55,950 nt of DNA, from the NCBI GenBank assembly GCA_019449635.1, contig JAGRPI010000025.1, positions 1 through 55,950 of the forward strand. Direction: 5' to 3'. This document shows positions 43,231 through 53,100 of the stretch, piece after piece. The notes below the pieces were generated by a model. It did no database searches. It had not been told where the DNA came from and was given only the letters and a program-made list of their open reading frames with translations. The position numbers and the translations under genes were made by a program. Within the stretch, counting starts at the first letter, position 1, and the number at the start of each line of letters is the position of its first letter. The DNA comes from Candidatus Ferrigenium bremense. GTDB taxonomy: Bacteria > Pseudomonadota > Gammaproteobacteria > Burkholderiales > Gallionellaceae.

Positions 43231-44934
43231 TCAGTCTTCCACCTGGTTGCTGATGCGCATCACCTCGGCGACTGTTGTACTGCCTTGCTTCAATTGATCC
43301 AGAGCATGATCAAGGATGGTTTTGCCGCGCATATGCTGCTGGGCGACCTGCATAAAGTGGCTGACGCTTTCGTGCGCTGCCGCCTCGACCAGTTCGCGGT
43401 TCATTTCCAGCATTTCATACACGCCCATGCGGCCGCGATAACCGGTGCCGTTACAATGTGAGCAACCCCGCCCGTGCAGCAAGCCTCCCCATTGCTCCGG
43501 TGGCACGCCTTCGGCCTTCAGCCACTCGCTTTCCTGCGGCGTGGGAATATGCGCTTCGCTGCAGCTTCCGCAGACGCGCCGCAATAATCGCTGTGCAATG
43601 ACGACCTGTACCGACGAGGCCACCATGAAGCGCGGCGTACCCATATCCACCAGGCGGAACAGCGTACCGGCAGCATCGCGGGTGTGCAGGGTAGAAAACA
43701 CCAGATGGCCGGTCATCGCGGCGCGCAGGCCGATTTGCGCGGTTTCCGCATCGCGCATTTCGCCGACCAGGATCACGTCCGGGTCTTGCCGCAACGCTGA
43801 ACGCAGCACCCGCGAAAAAGTCAGATCGATCTTCTCATTCACCTGCACCTGATTGATGCCCGGCAAACGGTATTCTACCGGGTCTTCCACGGTGATGATC
43901 TTCTGGTCGATGGTGTTTATTTCGGCCAGCGCGGCATACAGCGTGGTGGTCTTGCCGCTGCCGGTCGGCCCTGTCACCAGCACCATCCCGTTGCTGCGCC
44001 GGATGATTTCGCGGAAGCGTTTCAGCATCCCGGACGGCATCCCCAGCTTGTCCAGACCGATCATGCCGCCCTCCTGGCGCAGCAAACGCATCACCACCGC
44101 TTCGCCATATTGCGTCGGGCAGGTGGCAATGCGCACATCCACGCCTTGCTCCCGTACCCGCACATGGAAGCGCCCGTCCTGCGGCAGGCGCTTTTCGGAA
44201 ATATCCAGGCCGGACATCAGCTTGACGCGCAACACCAGCGCGGGCGCGATCTTGTTGTCGGCTTCCATCTGCAGATGCAGCGAGCCGTCGATGCGGAAGC
44301 GGATCATCAGGCGGCTTTCCTGCGGCTCGATGTGGATGTCCGATGCGCGGATCTGCGTGGCATCGTCGAATATGGTCTGCAGCAGCTTGACCACCGGCGC
44401 TTCCTCGGTTCCGGCGGTAGCGGTCAGAGTGCCGAAATCCACATAGGTGTCGCCCAGATCCTCGCTGAGCTCGCGCGCCAGCCCGGTGATTTCTTCGGTG
44501 CGCCGGTAGCCCCGGTCGATGCTCTCCAGCAACTGGCCTTCAGTGACCACTGCCACGTCGACGTCGCGCTTGACGATGCGCCCAATTTCATCAAAGGCAA
44601 ACAAGTCAGTCGGGTCGGCCATCCCGATCAGCAACATGCCATTGCGCTCCTCCAGCACAATCGCACGGAAACGCCGCGCCTGGTTTTCCGGCAGCAGCCG
44701 GACTTGCTCGGGATTGATGTTGTAGTACTTGAGATTGATATAGGGAATGCTGAGTTGCTTGGCGAGCGCCTCGGAAATCTGCTCTTCCGTGACGAAAGCA
44801 TTATCCGCCAGCACACGTCCCAGCTTGCGTCCGCTACGCTTTTGCTGCTCAAGCGCGAACTCAAGCTGGTTTTGCGATATGAGCTTCTGCTGAACCAGCA
44901 AATCGCCCAAGCGAACTTTCTCAGGACGCGCCAT
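43231..44934 (-). CDS. mshE: MSHA pilus extension ATPase MshE (c-di-GMP responsive)
   Basis: A 567-residue GspE/PilB-type hexameric motor. The N-terminal MshEN domain has two consecutive 24-residue c-di-GMP-binding motifs, at 8-31 (RLGDLLVQQKLISQNQLEFA...) and 37-60 (KLGRVLADNAFVTEEQISEA...). These bind c-di-GMP in Vibrio MshE, so extension is probably controlled by the nucleotide. Walker A is GPTGSGKT at 322-329; the Asp box, Walker B (DPDVILVGEMRDAET) and His box (LVFSTLHT) follow. A zinc knuckle (CGSC...CSHC) is near the C-terminus. ATG 44934 is chosen over 44940 because AAGGA is then six bases upstream. First gene of the locus. No retraction ATPase is in the window. Confidence 0.95.
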   Translation of the reverse strand: MARPEKVRLGDLLVQQKLISQNQLEFALEQQKRSGRKLGRVLADNAFVTEEQISEALAKQLSIPYINLKYYNINPEQVRLLPENQARRFRAIVLEERNGMLLIGMADPTDLFAFDEIGRIVKRDVDVAVVTEGQLLESIDRGYRRTEEITGLARELSEDLGDTYVDFGTLTATAGTEEAPVVKLLQTIFDDATQIRASDIHIEPQESRLMIRFRIDGSLHLQMEADNKIAPALVLRVKLMSGLDISEKRLPQDGRFHVRVREQGVDVRIATCPTQYGEAVVMRLLRQEGGMIGLDKLGMPSGMLKRFREIIRRSNGMVLVTGPTGSGKTTTLYAALAEINTIDQKIITVEDPVEYRLPGINQVQVNEKIDLTFSRVLRSALRQDPDVILVGEMRDAETAQIGLRAAMTGHLVFSTLHTRDAAGTLFRLVDMGTPRFMVASSVQVVIAQRLLRRVCGSCSEAHIPTPQESEWLKAEGVPPEQWGGLLHGRGCSHCNGTGYRGRMGVYEMLEMNRELVEAAAHESVSHFMQVAQQHMRGKTILDHALDQLKQGSTTVAEVMRISNQVED

Positions 44935-45030
44935 AATCATTCCTTCAGAATATTTTTTATCGAGACAGCTTCTTAAGTCAGGAAGTTAGCCGTTTTTCCT
45001 GACACTGACAAGCCTTGCCGGATAATTCTC

Positions 45031-45513
45031 ATGTTTCATGTGATTCTATATCAGCCGGAAATCCCGCCGAATACCGGCAATATCATCCGCCTGTGTGCCA
45101 ACACCGGTTGCCAATTGCATTTGATCAGGCCGCTTGGCTTCTCGCTGGAAGACAGACAGCTGATCCGTGCCGGGCTGGATTATCATGAGTTTGCGGCAGT
45201 GAGCGTGCATGACGAATTGCAGGATTGCCTGTCGGGATTCGATCCGTTACGCGTTTTTGCACTGACCACCAAGGGTTCGCAGCCATTTCACGCGGCCCGC
45301 TACCAGGCGGGTGACGCATTTTTGTTCGGGCCGGAAAGCCGCGGCCTGCCCGCCGGGGTGCTGGATCAATTCGATGAAGAACATCGGTTGCGCCTGCCGA
45401 TGCTGCCGCACAGCCGCAGCCTGAATCTGTCGAATACAGTGGCCGTGGCGGTGTTCGAGGCATGGCGGCAATGCGGGTTTGACGGCGTACTGCTCAACCC
45501 GCATGCTGGATAA
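45031..45513 (+). CDS. trmL: tRNA (cytidine/uridine(34)-2'-O)-methyltransferase TrmL
   Basis: SPOUT-family methylase that modifies the wobble base ribose of leucine tRNAs. It has 160 residues, the usual compact size. MFHVILYQPEIPPNTGNIIRLCANTG is the family start. LFGPESRGLPAGVL and LPMLPHSRSLNLSNTVAVAVFEAWRQ form the SAM-binding trefoil knot. It is convergent with gpsA and divergent from mshE. In E. coli trmL (yibK) is also near gpsA-secB. Confidence 0.94.
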   Translation: MFHVILYQPEIPPNTGNIIRLCANTGCQLHLIRPLGFSLEDRQLIRAGLDYHEFAAVSVHDELQDCLSGFDPLRVFALTTKGSQPFHAARYQAGDAFLFGPESRGLPAGVLDQFDEEHRLRLPMLPHSRSLNLSNTVAVAVFEAWRQCGFDGVLLNPHAG

Positions 45514-45522
45514 CCCCGCCTC

Positions 45523-46515
45523 CTACTGGTTGAATTCCAGGTTAGGCGCGCGGTTCAATAATTCGGCGACGGCATCCGTAACAGGGGTATGTTCGTAAAG
45601 GATGCGATAGACGGCCTCGCTGATCGGCATCGCAACACCCAGGCGTTGCGCAAGGTGATGCACCTCGCGTACCGTGTAGACGCCTTCGGCGACGTGCCCG
45701 AGCCGGTGCAGAATCTCGGGCAGTTCATGCTGCTGCACCAGCAGCAGGCCGACTTGGCGGTTGCGCGATAAATCGCCGGTGCACGTGAGGATCAAATCGC
45801 CCGCACCGGACAAGCCGCCCAGCGTTTCGGGACGCCCGCCGAGCTTCAGTCCGAGCCGGGTAATCTCAGCCAAGCCGCGCGTCAACAAGGCGGCGCGTGC
45901 GTTATAGCCCAGCCCCATGCCGTCGCAGATACCGGCGGCTATCGCCATCACGTTCTTCACTGCCCCGCCGACTTCCACGCCGATCACGTCGCTGCTGGCA
46001 TAGATGCGCAAGCGCGCGTGATGCAGTGCTTGTGCCGTGTGTTGCGCGAACTCCTCGTCAGCAGAGGCAAGCGTCAACGCGGCAGGGAGGCCGCGTGCGA
46101 CTTCCTGCGCAAAACTGGGGCCGGACAACACACCTCGCGGAAACTCTCCCGGTAGCACCTCGGCCGCCACTTGGTGCGGCAGCAGCGAAGTCTCCGCCTC
46201 GAATCCCTTGCACACCCATATCACCCCGAAGCGTCCAGGCAGTTGGGCTATTTCTTTCAGCACGGAACGCAACGCGGCAACGGGAACTGCGACAATCACC
46301 AGTTCCGCACCGTTCAGGGCGGCTGAAAGATCTGCACTCAGATTGAGGTTTTCCGGCAATGGAATGTCCGGAAGAAAGCTCTGGTTGAAGCGCAGGGCGC
46401 GCATTGCTTCGATTTGGGCCGCATCGATCGACCACAGCGTGACCCGGTGGCTGGCGGACAGGCTAATGGCGATGGCGGTCCCCCATGCCCCTGCACCGAT
46501 GACGGTGATATTCAT
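45523..46515 (-). CDS. gpsA: Glycerol-3-phosphate dehydrogenase GpsA
   Basis: Makes sn-glycerol-3-phosphate from dihydroxyacetone phosphate using NAD(P)H, feeding phospholipid synthesis. It has 330 residues. The dinucleotide fold opens MNITVIGAGAWGTAIA. WVCKGFE and GPSFAQEVARGLPAA contribute to the active site, together with GVEVGGAVKNVMAIAAGICDGMGLGYNARAALLTRGL. GGLSGAGDLILTCTGDLSRNRQVG is a GpsA hallmark. It is the last gene of the yibN-grxC-secB-SH3-gpsA run, five bases after the SH3 gene. Confidence 0.96.
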   Translation of the reverse strand: MNITVIGAGAWGTAIAISLSASHRVTLWSIDAAQIEAMRALRFNQSFLPDIPLPENLNLSADLSAALNGAELVIVAVPVAALRSVLKEIAQLPGRFGVIWVCKGFEAETSLLPHQVAAEVLPGEFPRGVLSGPSFAQEVARGLPAALTLASADEEFAQHTAQALHHARLRIYASSDVIGVEVGGAVKNVMAIAAGICDGMGLGYNARAALLTRGLAEITRLGLKLGGRPETLGGLSGAGDLILTCTGDLSRNRQVGLLLVQQHELPEILHRLGHVAEGVYTVREVHHLAQRLGVAMPISEAVYRILYEHTPVTDAVAELLNRAPNLEFNQ

Positions 46516-46520
46516 TTCTT

Positions 46521-46973
46521 TCAGTCGCCCCAGACCTCTGTGCTGCGCACATAGCCGACATCTGCGTCCTGATGGCGCACCTTGACCCAGCCGGTGCCGG
46601 TTGATTCAAGACGTTCCAATGCCACTTGCTGACGCACCTGGAACAGGCGTGCCGCTCCCGGATCGGGTTCGGCGCGCACATCCAGCAGCGGCAGCAGCGC
46701 AAACACATAGCGCTTGCTGATTAACACGCGCTTTTCCACCCAATACAACGCGCCGGAACGGTCGCGTACCTTGACCCAGTTATCCAGCGTGACGATCTGT
46801 TCGAAAGGCATGTAGCGATTCACTACAAACAATTTTTTCGCCTTGAGCGAAGGCGCGTCGTAGAGTATCGCGCTGCTCTCGCTGACTGACACATAATCCA
46901 CCGCATGTGCCGTGTTCGCGCCATAAAACAGCGCGAACAGAACAGCCAGTCTCAGCGGATTCATTGATTTCAT
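46521..46973 (-). CDS. Exported SH3-domain protein
   Basis: A 150-residue periplasmic protein with signal peptide MKSMNPLRLAVLFALFYGANTAHA. Two small SH3-like beta domains follow. The first has YVSVSESSAILYDAPSLKAKKLFVV and WVKVRDRSGALYWVEKR; the second has VRAEPDPGAARLFQVRQQ and WVKVRHQDADVGYVRSTEVWGD. Bacterial SH3 domains often bind cell-wall peptides, but the ligand here is unknown. The ATG at 46973 shares one base with the secB stop. Its presence between secB and gpsA is an addition relative to E. coli. Confidence 0.8.
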   Translation of the reverse strand: MKSMNPLRLAVLFALFYGANTAHAVDYVSVSESSAILYDAPSLKAKKLFVVNRYMPFEQIVTLDNWVKVRDRSGALYWVEKRVLISKRYVFALLPLLDVRAEPDPGAARLFQVRQQVALERLESTGTGWVKVRHQDADVGYVRSTEVWGD

Positions 46974-47443
46974 CAGTGCGTAGTCGTTGTTGCGGCCTGC
47001 GCCTGCTGCTGTTTCTGCTGGTGATAAAGCACATCGAAGTTGATCGGGTTCAGCAGCACCGGTGCGAAACCGGCGCGCACCGCAACATCCGAAACCACTT
47101 CGCGCAAATACGGGAACAGGATGTTCGGGCACATCACCGCCAGAATCGGCTCCAACTCTCCGTCCGGCATATTGCGCACCCCGAAAATACCCGCCTGCTT
47201 GGCTTCGATCAGGAACATCACTTTCTCGCCGACCTTTGCCGTCACTGTGGCGGTGATGGTCACTTCATGATGCTCACCTGTCTCGATTGCCGCGGCTTGG
47301 GTATTCAACTGCACATTGATTTGCGGGCTTTCACGTTCCAGGAAAATCTGCGGTGCGTGCGGAATCTCCAGTGAGAGATCCTTCACATAGATTTTCTCCA
47401 TGTTGAATTCGGGTTGAGCATTTTCTTGGGCGTTCTCGGTCAT
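46973..47443 (-). CDS. secB: Protein-export chaperone SecB
   Basis: Homotetrameric cytoplasmic chaperone that keeps preproteins unfolded and hands them to SecA. It has 156 residues. FNMEKIYVKDLSLEIPHAPQIF, IETGEHHEVTITATVTAKVGEKVMFLIEAKQAGIF and PNILFPYLREVVSDVAVRAGFAPVLLNPINFDVLY are canonical. The tail is rich in Gln and Thr. It follows grxC by 16 bases, the conserved grxC-secB order. Confidence 0.97.
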   Translation of the reverse strand: MTENAQENAQPEFNMEKIYVKDLSLEIPHAPQIFLERESPQINVQLNTQAAAIETGEHHEVTITATVTAKVGEKVMFLIEAKQAGIFGVRNMPDGELEPILAVMCPNILFPYLREVVSDVAVRAGFAPVLLNPINFDVLYHQQKQQQAQAATTTTH

Positions 47444-47459
47444 ATTGTCTCCTCAGTGA

Positions 47460-47720
47460 TTATTTTGCCAATAATGCATTCAGTTTGCCGGCATGGTCGA
47501 GCGCTGCAAGCTCGTCATAGCCGCCGACATATTCGCCGCCGATATAAATTTGCGGCACGGTACGCCGTCCGGTTTTTTCCATCATCGCCACACGCAATTC
47601 CGGCTGCAAATCGACGCGTATCTTTTCGATCTCCTTCACACCCTTGCACTGCAACAACTGTTCGGCACGGATGCAGTACGGGCAGACTGCAGTGCAATAC
47701 ATCAACACCTTTACCATCAT
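47460..47720 (-). CDS. grxC: Glutaredoxin 3 GrxC
   Basis: Glutathione-dependent thiol oxidoreductase of 86 residues. The dithiol active site is CPYC (TAVCPYCIRAEQLL), the cis-proline motif is RRTVPQIYIGGEYVGGYDEL. It reduces disulfides and ribonucleotide reductase. Its ATG overlaps the stop of the rhodanese gene (ATGA), and secB is next, as in E. coli. Confidence 0.95.
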   Translation of the reverse strand: MMVKVLMYCTAVCPYCIRAEQLLQCKGVKEIEKIRVDLQPELRVAMMEKTGRRTVPQIYIGGEYVGGYDELAALDHAGKLNALLAK

Positions 47721-48127
47721 TTTTTCAGGGGCAAATTAGCCTTCTGCCAAGCCGTTACGCCGCCGGCCAGGTTGTAGGCCTGGGTAAAGCCGCGCTTGCC
47801 CAACACAGCGCAAGCCGTACCGGAACGGTTGCCAGTGCGGCACACCACCACAATGGGCTGCTCCTTGTATTTTTCGATCTCGCCAATGCGCTCGTTGAGC
47901 TTGCCGAGCGGAATCAGCGTGGCATCCAGAATATGTCCGAGCTTGTATTCGCCATCCTCGCGCACGTCCAGCACCAGCGCATTCTTATGGTTGATAAGCT
48001 GCAAGGCCGCAGCGCAATCCACCTCCTTGATGCCGCGGATGCGGTTGCCGAATATCGACCAGAACAGCATGGAGCCGCTGAGTAATGCAATGGAAATCGG
48101 AAGAATATTACTGGTAATGAACTGCAC
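47717..48127 (-). CDS. yibN: Membrane-anchored rhodanese YibN
   Basis: A 136-residue protein with an N-terminal membrane helix (ILPISIALLSGSMLFWSIFG) and a rhodanese domain whose active-site loop is CRTGNRSGTA with the catalytic cysteine first. LVLDVREDGEYKLGHILDATLIPLGKL is the standard rhodanese N-part. It may carry sulfane sulfur or have a membrane-protein insertion role like E. coli YibN. Its start overlaps the end of the PglL-like gene by 20 bases. Confidence 0.9.
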   Translation of the reverse strand: MQFITSNILPISIALLSGSMLFWSIFGNRIRGIKEVDCAAALQLINHKNALVLDVREDGEYKLGHILDATLIPLGKLNERIGEIEKYKEQPIVVVCRTGNRSGTACAVLGKRGFTQAYNLAGGVTAWQKANLPLKK

Positions 48128-49916
48128 GCCGGTACTCCTGTTCTTTTTGGAGGGCGAATTCTAGCAGAGCTGAAAAATGCGCGGGGTCTTTCTCCGCCAG
48201 TCCTGTCATCTGCCGGAGCAGACCGGCAAAATCCCCGGGATAGGACCAGATGGCCTGTTCCAGTATGGTCTTGGCCTGCTCCTGCTGGCCGGCCTGCGCC
48301 AGCAGCAAGGATTGACGGTACACCACTGCAGCCGTCGGCGCAAAGCGCATCACGCGGGTATTCAATTCCAGTTTTTCCTTGAGGTGTTCTTCCTTGATCT
48401 CAATCAGCGAACTCATGAACAGCTCGGCATAAGGCGACAGCAGCGACCCGCCATGCACCTCAACCAGGCCATCCCTGACACGCTCGAATACGCTGCGGTC
48501 AGCCGCCGAAACCGGGCGCATCGCCAGAACCTGCTCAAGCTGGTGATAGCCACTGCGCAGCTGCACCAGCGTTATCAAGCCCAGCAGCAGGATCGACGCC
48601 ACGGACATGCGCCCCACATGGCGCAATTCCAGCCGAAAACGTGTCTCATCCAGCGCACCCAGCAGGATCGCCGCAACCGCGACAAAATAGGTGTACCACA
48701 GCGGATATTCGAGCAGGCTGTGGATAGCCAGCACGCCCAATGCGGCGTAACCCCACCAGTGCGCGACACTCTGCGGCGCGCGCCTCAGGCCGTAAAACCA
48801 GACCCCCAGCGATCCAAACAGCACCAGCAATCCGGCCACGCCCGCTTCCGCCGCGATCTGGAAAATCAGATTGTGGGCGTTGTTGTAAAGGCCGCTGATA
48901 TTGCCTGGATGCAATACCGGCAACAATTGAAAATGATGCCAGGCGAATTGCCCGAACCCCGCCCCCAGCCACGGCGATTGCATGAACATCAGCCCTGCCT
49001 CGCGCCACAGATAGAGGCGAATGCCGCCGCTTGCATCGTCGCCGAATAAACGCTGCATGGTATTGATGCTGCTGTCCGCACCGGCCATGAACGGCAATTG
49101 CACGATCAGATGCATCACGCCAAATCCGGCAATCAGCAACAGGCCGTAGCGCAACAGCGGCCGCTGCGCGGCATCACGGCGCGCCCACCACCAGGCCAGG
49201 CCGGCCATCATCAGCAAATACAGCCAGGAGCTGCGCGAGCCGCTCAGGGTCATCACGAACAGCAACGGCATGGCCAGTGCTGCCACATAACCCGCCTTAA
49301 GCCGATGCTGCTGAAGCAGCAAGCCGAGCGAGACCAGCCCCAGCGCGATGTAATTGGCGAAATGATTGGGTTGGGCAAGATTGCCGAACACGCTGGATGA
49401 GCTCTTCATCACGATCACCGGATCCAACGGGGTATGCCAGCGGTAATGCTGCAGCACGCCGACCAAAGCGCTGAGTTCCGCACCGACCAACAGGAAAATC
49501 GCAAGTACCGGCGCCACCTCCGCCAAGCCGAAGCAGTCGCGCAATCTGGCGCCGAGCATCATCAGCAACGCCGCGAACAGCAGATACAAGGCATACAGCA
49601 GAGACTGATCGAAATAGGCGACCTTGCCCAAGCCCGATTGCAGCAGCAGCACGGCAATCAATCCGGCGGGTAGTTGTACGATGCGCGGGATTTCCGGCTG
49701 TCGCCAAAAATCGCGCATAACCAGCGGGGTCAGCGTCAGCAAGCCAAGCAAGGCGCTCCACCATTCCTGATAGAACGTGGTCAGCGGATATTGATGACGA
49801 AAATGCAGAAAAGGCAAAATCCACATCAGTCCGACCATCGCCAGGCTGATATGGGTTAAGCGTAGCGACCGAAACGAGTTTTTTAACTCGCCGACTGCTG
49901 CTCCAGGATTCAGCAA
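48108..49916 (-). CDS. PglL/WaaL-type O-oligosaccharyltransferase
   Basis: A 602-residue polytopic membrane protein with about a dozen helices in the first ~430 residues and a soluble C-terminal helical region that resembles the Wzy_C_2 extension of pilin or protein glycosyltransferases. It has the PglL_A-type VFGNLAQPNHFANYIALGL motif and the Wzy_C loop with YNNAHNLIFQIAAEAGVAGLL, whose histidine is usually essential. These enzymes move lipid-linked glycans to pilins or other exported proteins. The nearby pilus locus offers substrates, but that link is inference. It could also be an O-antigen ligase. It shares 7 bases with the DUF2892 gene upstream. Confidence 0.82.
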   Translation of the reverse strand: MLNPGAAVGELKNSFRSLRLTHISLAMVGLMWILPFLHFRHQYPLTTFYQEWWSALLGLLTLTPLVMRDFWRQPEIPRIVQLPAGLIAVLLLQSGLGKVAYFDQSLLYALYLLFAALLMMLGARLRDCFGLAEVAPVLAIFLLVGAELSALVGVLQHYRWHTPLDPVIVMKSSSSVFGNLAQPNHFANYIALGLVSLGLLLQQHRLKAGYVAALAMPLLFVMTLSGSRSSWLYLLMMAGLAWWWARRDAAQRPLLRYGLLLIAGFGVMHLIVQLPFMAGADSSINTMQRLFGDDASGGIRLYLWREAGLMFMQSPWLGAGFGQFAWHHFQLLPVLHPGNISGLYNNAHNLIFQIAAEAGVAGLLVLFGSLGVWFYGLRRAPQSVAHWWGYAALGVLAIHSLLEYPLWYTYFVAVAAILLGALDETRFRLELRHVGRMSVASILLLGLITLVQLRSGYHQLEQVLAMRPVSAADRSVFERVRDGLVEVHGGSLLSPYAELFMSSLIEIKEEHLKEKLELNTRVMRFAPTAAVVYRQSLLLAQAGQQEQAKTILEQAIWSYPGDFAGLLRQMTGLAEKDPAHFSALLEFALQKEQEYRRAVHYQ

Positions 49917-50122
49917 GAACCTTCCTTGATGCCGAATTTAACCAGGATGCGGGTCAGCGGACAGAATGCAGTGAAACCGCTCTGCAGCAGGTTCACGCCG
50001 ACAAAGGCGGCCAACCATAAAAAATTCTTGTTCACGAACAGCGGGCTGTTTTCCGCGCCCAACAACAGGGACAACAGGATAAATGTCCCGGCGACGATGT
50101 GAGTAATGCGTTCTGCGTTCAT
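49910..50122 (-). CDS. DUF2892 inner-membrane protein
   Basis: A 70-residue protein with two membrane helices (THIVAGTFILLSLLLG and FLWLAAFVGVNLLQSGFTAF) and the CPLTRILVKFGI end typical of DUF2892/YgaP-type domains. Such proteins often accompany rhodaneses and sulfide-responsive operons. Here it lies between the RND-sqr genes and the PglL-rhodanese genes on the same strand. The molecular function is unknown. Confidence 0.82.
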   Translation of the reverse strand: MNAERITHIVAGTFILLSLLLGAENSPLFVNKNFLWLAAFVGVNLLQSGFTAFCPLTRILVKFGIKEGSC

Positions 50123-50153
50123 GATGAAACCTTTACTTAAGTTGGCGAAAATT

Positions 50154-53100
50154 TTACCGGAATTTCCTGTACAGCGTGGCGTAATACAGCACCGGGATGA
50201 CCAGCAAGGTCAGCACGGTGGAGACGAGGATGCCGAAAATCAGGGAGATGGCCAGCCCGTTGAAGATCGGATCGTCAAGGATAAACAAAGCCCCCAGCAT
50301 TGCCGCCAGACCGGTCAGGACAATCGGTTTGGCGCGCGCCCCGGCGGCAGTGATCACCGCTTGCTTTAGAGCCATGCCGTCACGTAATTGCAGGTTGACA
50401 AAATCCACCAGCAGGATCGAGTTGCGCACGATGATGCCGGCCAGCGCGATCATGCCGATCATCGAGGTCGCGGTGAACTGGCTGCCCAGCAGCGCATGCC
50501 CGGGCATGACGCCGATGATGGTGAGCGGGATCGGCGCCATGATGACCAGCGGCACGAGATACGACTTGAACTGCGCCACCACCAGCAGATAGATCAGGAT
50601 CAGTCCCACGCCATAGGCGATGCCCATGTCGCGGAAGGTCTCGAAGGTTATCTGCCATTCGCCATCCCACTTCAACGCATAGCCGGCGTAGGGATCACCG
50701 GGCTGCTTGAAGAAATAGCTCTCGAGGTTGCCGCCCTGCTGCAATGCAGTTCCGCTGATTTTGCCGTTGATACCGAACATACCGTACAGCGGGCTGTCCA
50801 GCTTGCCCGCCATGTCGCCGAACACATAGACCACCGGCAGCAGATCCTTGTGATAGATCGGGTAGTCGCGCGGCTCCGGAATCACCTGCACCACTTCCGA
50901 AAGCGGCACCAGCACCCCGTCCCGCGCGCGCACCTTGAGTTTGAGCACCTCATCGATGCGGCTGCGCCGCTCCGATGGCAATCCGATGCGCAACGGCGGC
51001 GCGTACTTCGCATTGTCATCGTGCAGCGAGGCGACATCCTGGCTGGACAGCGCCACGCCGATCACCTCCACGATATCGTGCGGCGCGACACCCAACAGTG
51101 CAGCCTTGCTCTGCAATACATGCAGCAGCAGCTTGGGCGCGGGTTCTGTGACGGTATCGTCGATGCCGACGATACCATCGGTGTCGGCAAATTGTTCACG
51201 CACCTTGCCGGCCACCTTGCGGGCACCCTCGTAATCAGGCCCATAGATTTCCGCGACGATCGGCGACATCACCGGCGGTCCGGGCGGCACCTCGACAATC
51301 TTGACCTTCGCTCCCCATGCTTGGGCAATTTTCTGCACCGGCTCCAGCACGGCGGTGGCGATCTCGTGGCTGCTGCGGCTGCGCTGATGCTTGCCGCGCA
51401 AATTGACCTGGATATCGCCCTGCGCGGCGGCACTGCGCAGATAATATTGCCGCACCAGGCCGTTGAAATTGATCGGCGATGCCGTACCCGCATAGGCTTG
51501 GTAATCGGTCACTTCCGGTACGGTCGCCAGATATCCGCCGATCTCGTGCAGCACGGCGCTGGTCTGCTCCAGTGCGGTGCCGCTGGGCATGTCCACCACG
51601 ACCTGGAATTCCGACTTGTTGTCGAATGGCAACATTTTCAGGATCACCAGTTTCACCGCGCCCAGCGATACCGCCAGCAGCAGCCCGCCAAGGATGGCCA
51701 GCCACAGCTTGCGGCGCGCCGGCTTGCCATGCACGCCGTTCAGGAACGGGCTCAGGCGATCGCTGAAGAAGCGGCTGATCGCCGCACCGCGCTCATCCCT
51801 GAGTGCTGCATGATGCGTCCCGGCAAAATGCAGCACCAGCCACGGCGTGATGACGAACGCCACCGCCAGCGAGATCAGCATGCCCATGCTGGCGTTGATC
51901 GGGATCGGGCTCATGTACGGCCCCATCAGGCCGCTGACGAACGCCATCGGCAGCAACGCGGCAATCACCGTGAAGGTCGCCAGGATGGTCGGGCTGCCTA
52001 CTTCGTCCACCGCCTCGGGAATGATTTCCGCCAGGGATCGATGCGGCGCCAGAGCGCGCCGCCTGTGGATGTTCTCGACGACAACGATCGCGTCGTCGAC
52101 CAGAATCCCGATGGAAAAAATCAGCGCGAACAGCGATACGCGATTCAGCGTAAACCCCCACGCCCACGAGGCGAACAGGGTCGCCGCCAGCGTCAGCAGC
52201 ACCGCGATGCCGACTACCAATGCTTCGCGCCGCCCCATCGCGAACCATACCAGCGCGACTACGGCGAAGGTGGCGAACAACAGCTTCTGGATCAGCTTCA
52301 TCGCCTTGTCGTTGGCGGTCTCGCCGTAGTTGCGCGTGATGCTGACCTGCACATCGGCGGGAATCACGCTGCCCTTGAGCTCGTTCACGCGCGCCAGCAA
52401 TTTGTCGGCGATTTCCACCGCGTTTGCGCCGGGTTTCTTGGTGACCGCCAGCGTGACGGCGGGGAATTCGCCCCTCGCCGTGATCTGCTTGTCTGCGGCC
52501 GCCATGCCGGTTCCCAGCCACACGTAGCTGGCCGGCTGATCCGCGCCATCCTTCACGTCGGCGACATCGCGCAGGAATACCGGTTTGCCGCCGGACACGC
52601 CGACCACCAGTTGCCTCACTTCATTGGCGTCGCTCAGGAAATTGCCGGATTGCACCAACACTTCGCGGTTGTCCCGCACCAGGTTGCCGGAGTTCTGCGA
52701 CACGTTGGCGGACTGCAATGCGGCGCGGATATCCTGCATGGTGAACTGGTAGGCATTCAGGCTTTCCGGCCTGAGCAACACCCGCACCATGCGTTGCGTC
52801 GCCCCCAGCGTGCTCACTTCGCGCGTGCCGGGTACGCGCTTCAGGTCGGCCTCGATGGCATGCGCCACCTGGGTCAATTCGACACTGCCGCCCGCCGACT
52901 GCTCGCGCCACAGGGTCAACGCGACCACCGGCACATCATCGATCCCCTTGGCCTTGATGATGGGCTGCGCGACCCCCAGCGTAGGCGGCAGCCAATCGGC
53001 GTGGGAATGCACGACATCATAAAGTTTCACCAGCGAAGCAATGTGCTCCTCGCCGACCTTGAATTGCACGGTGATGACCGCCATGCCCGGCTGCGCCACC

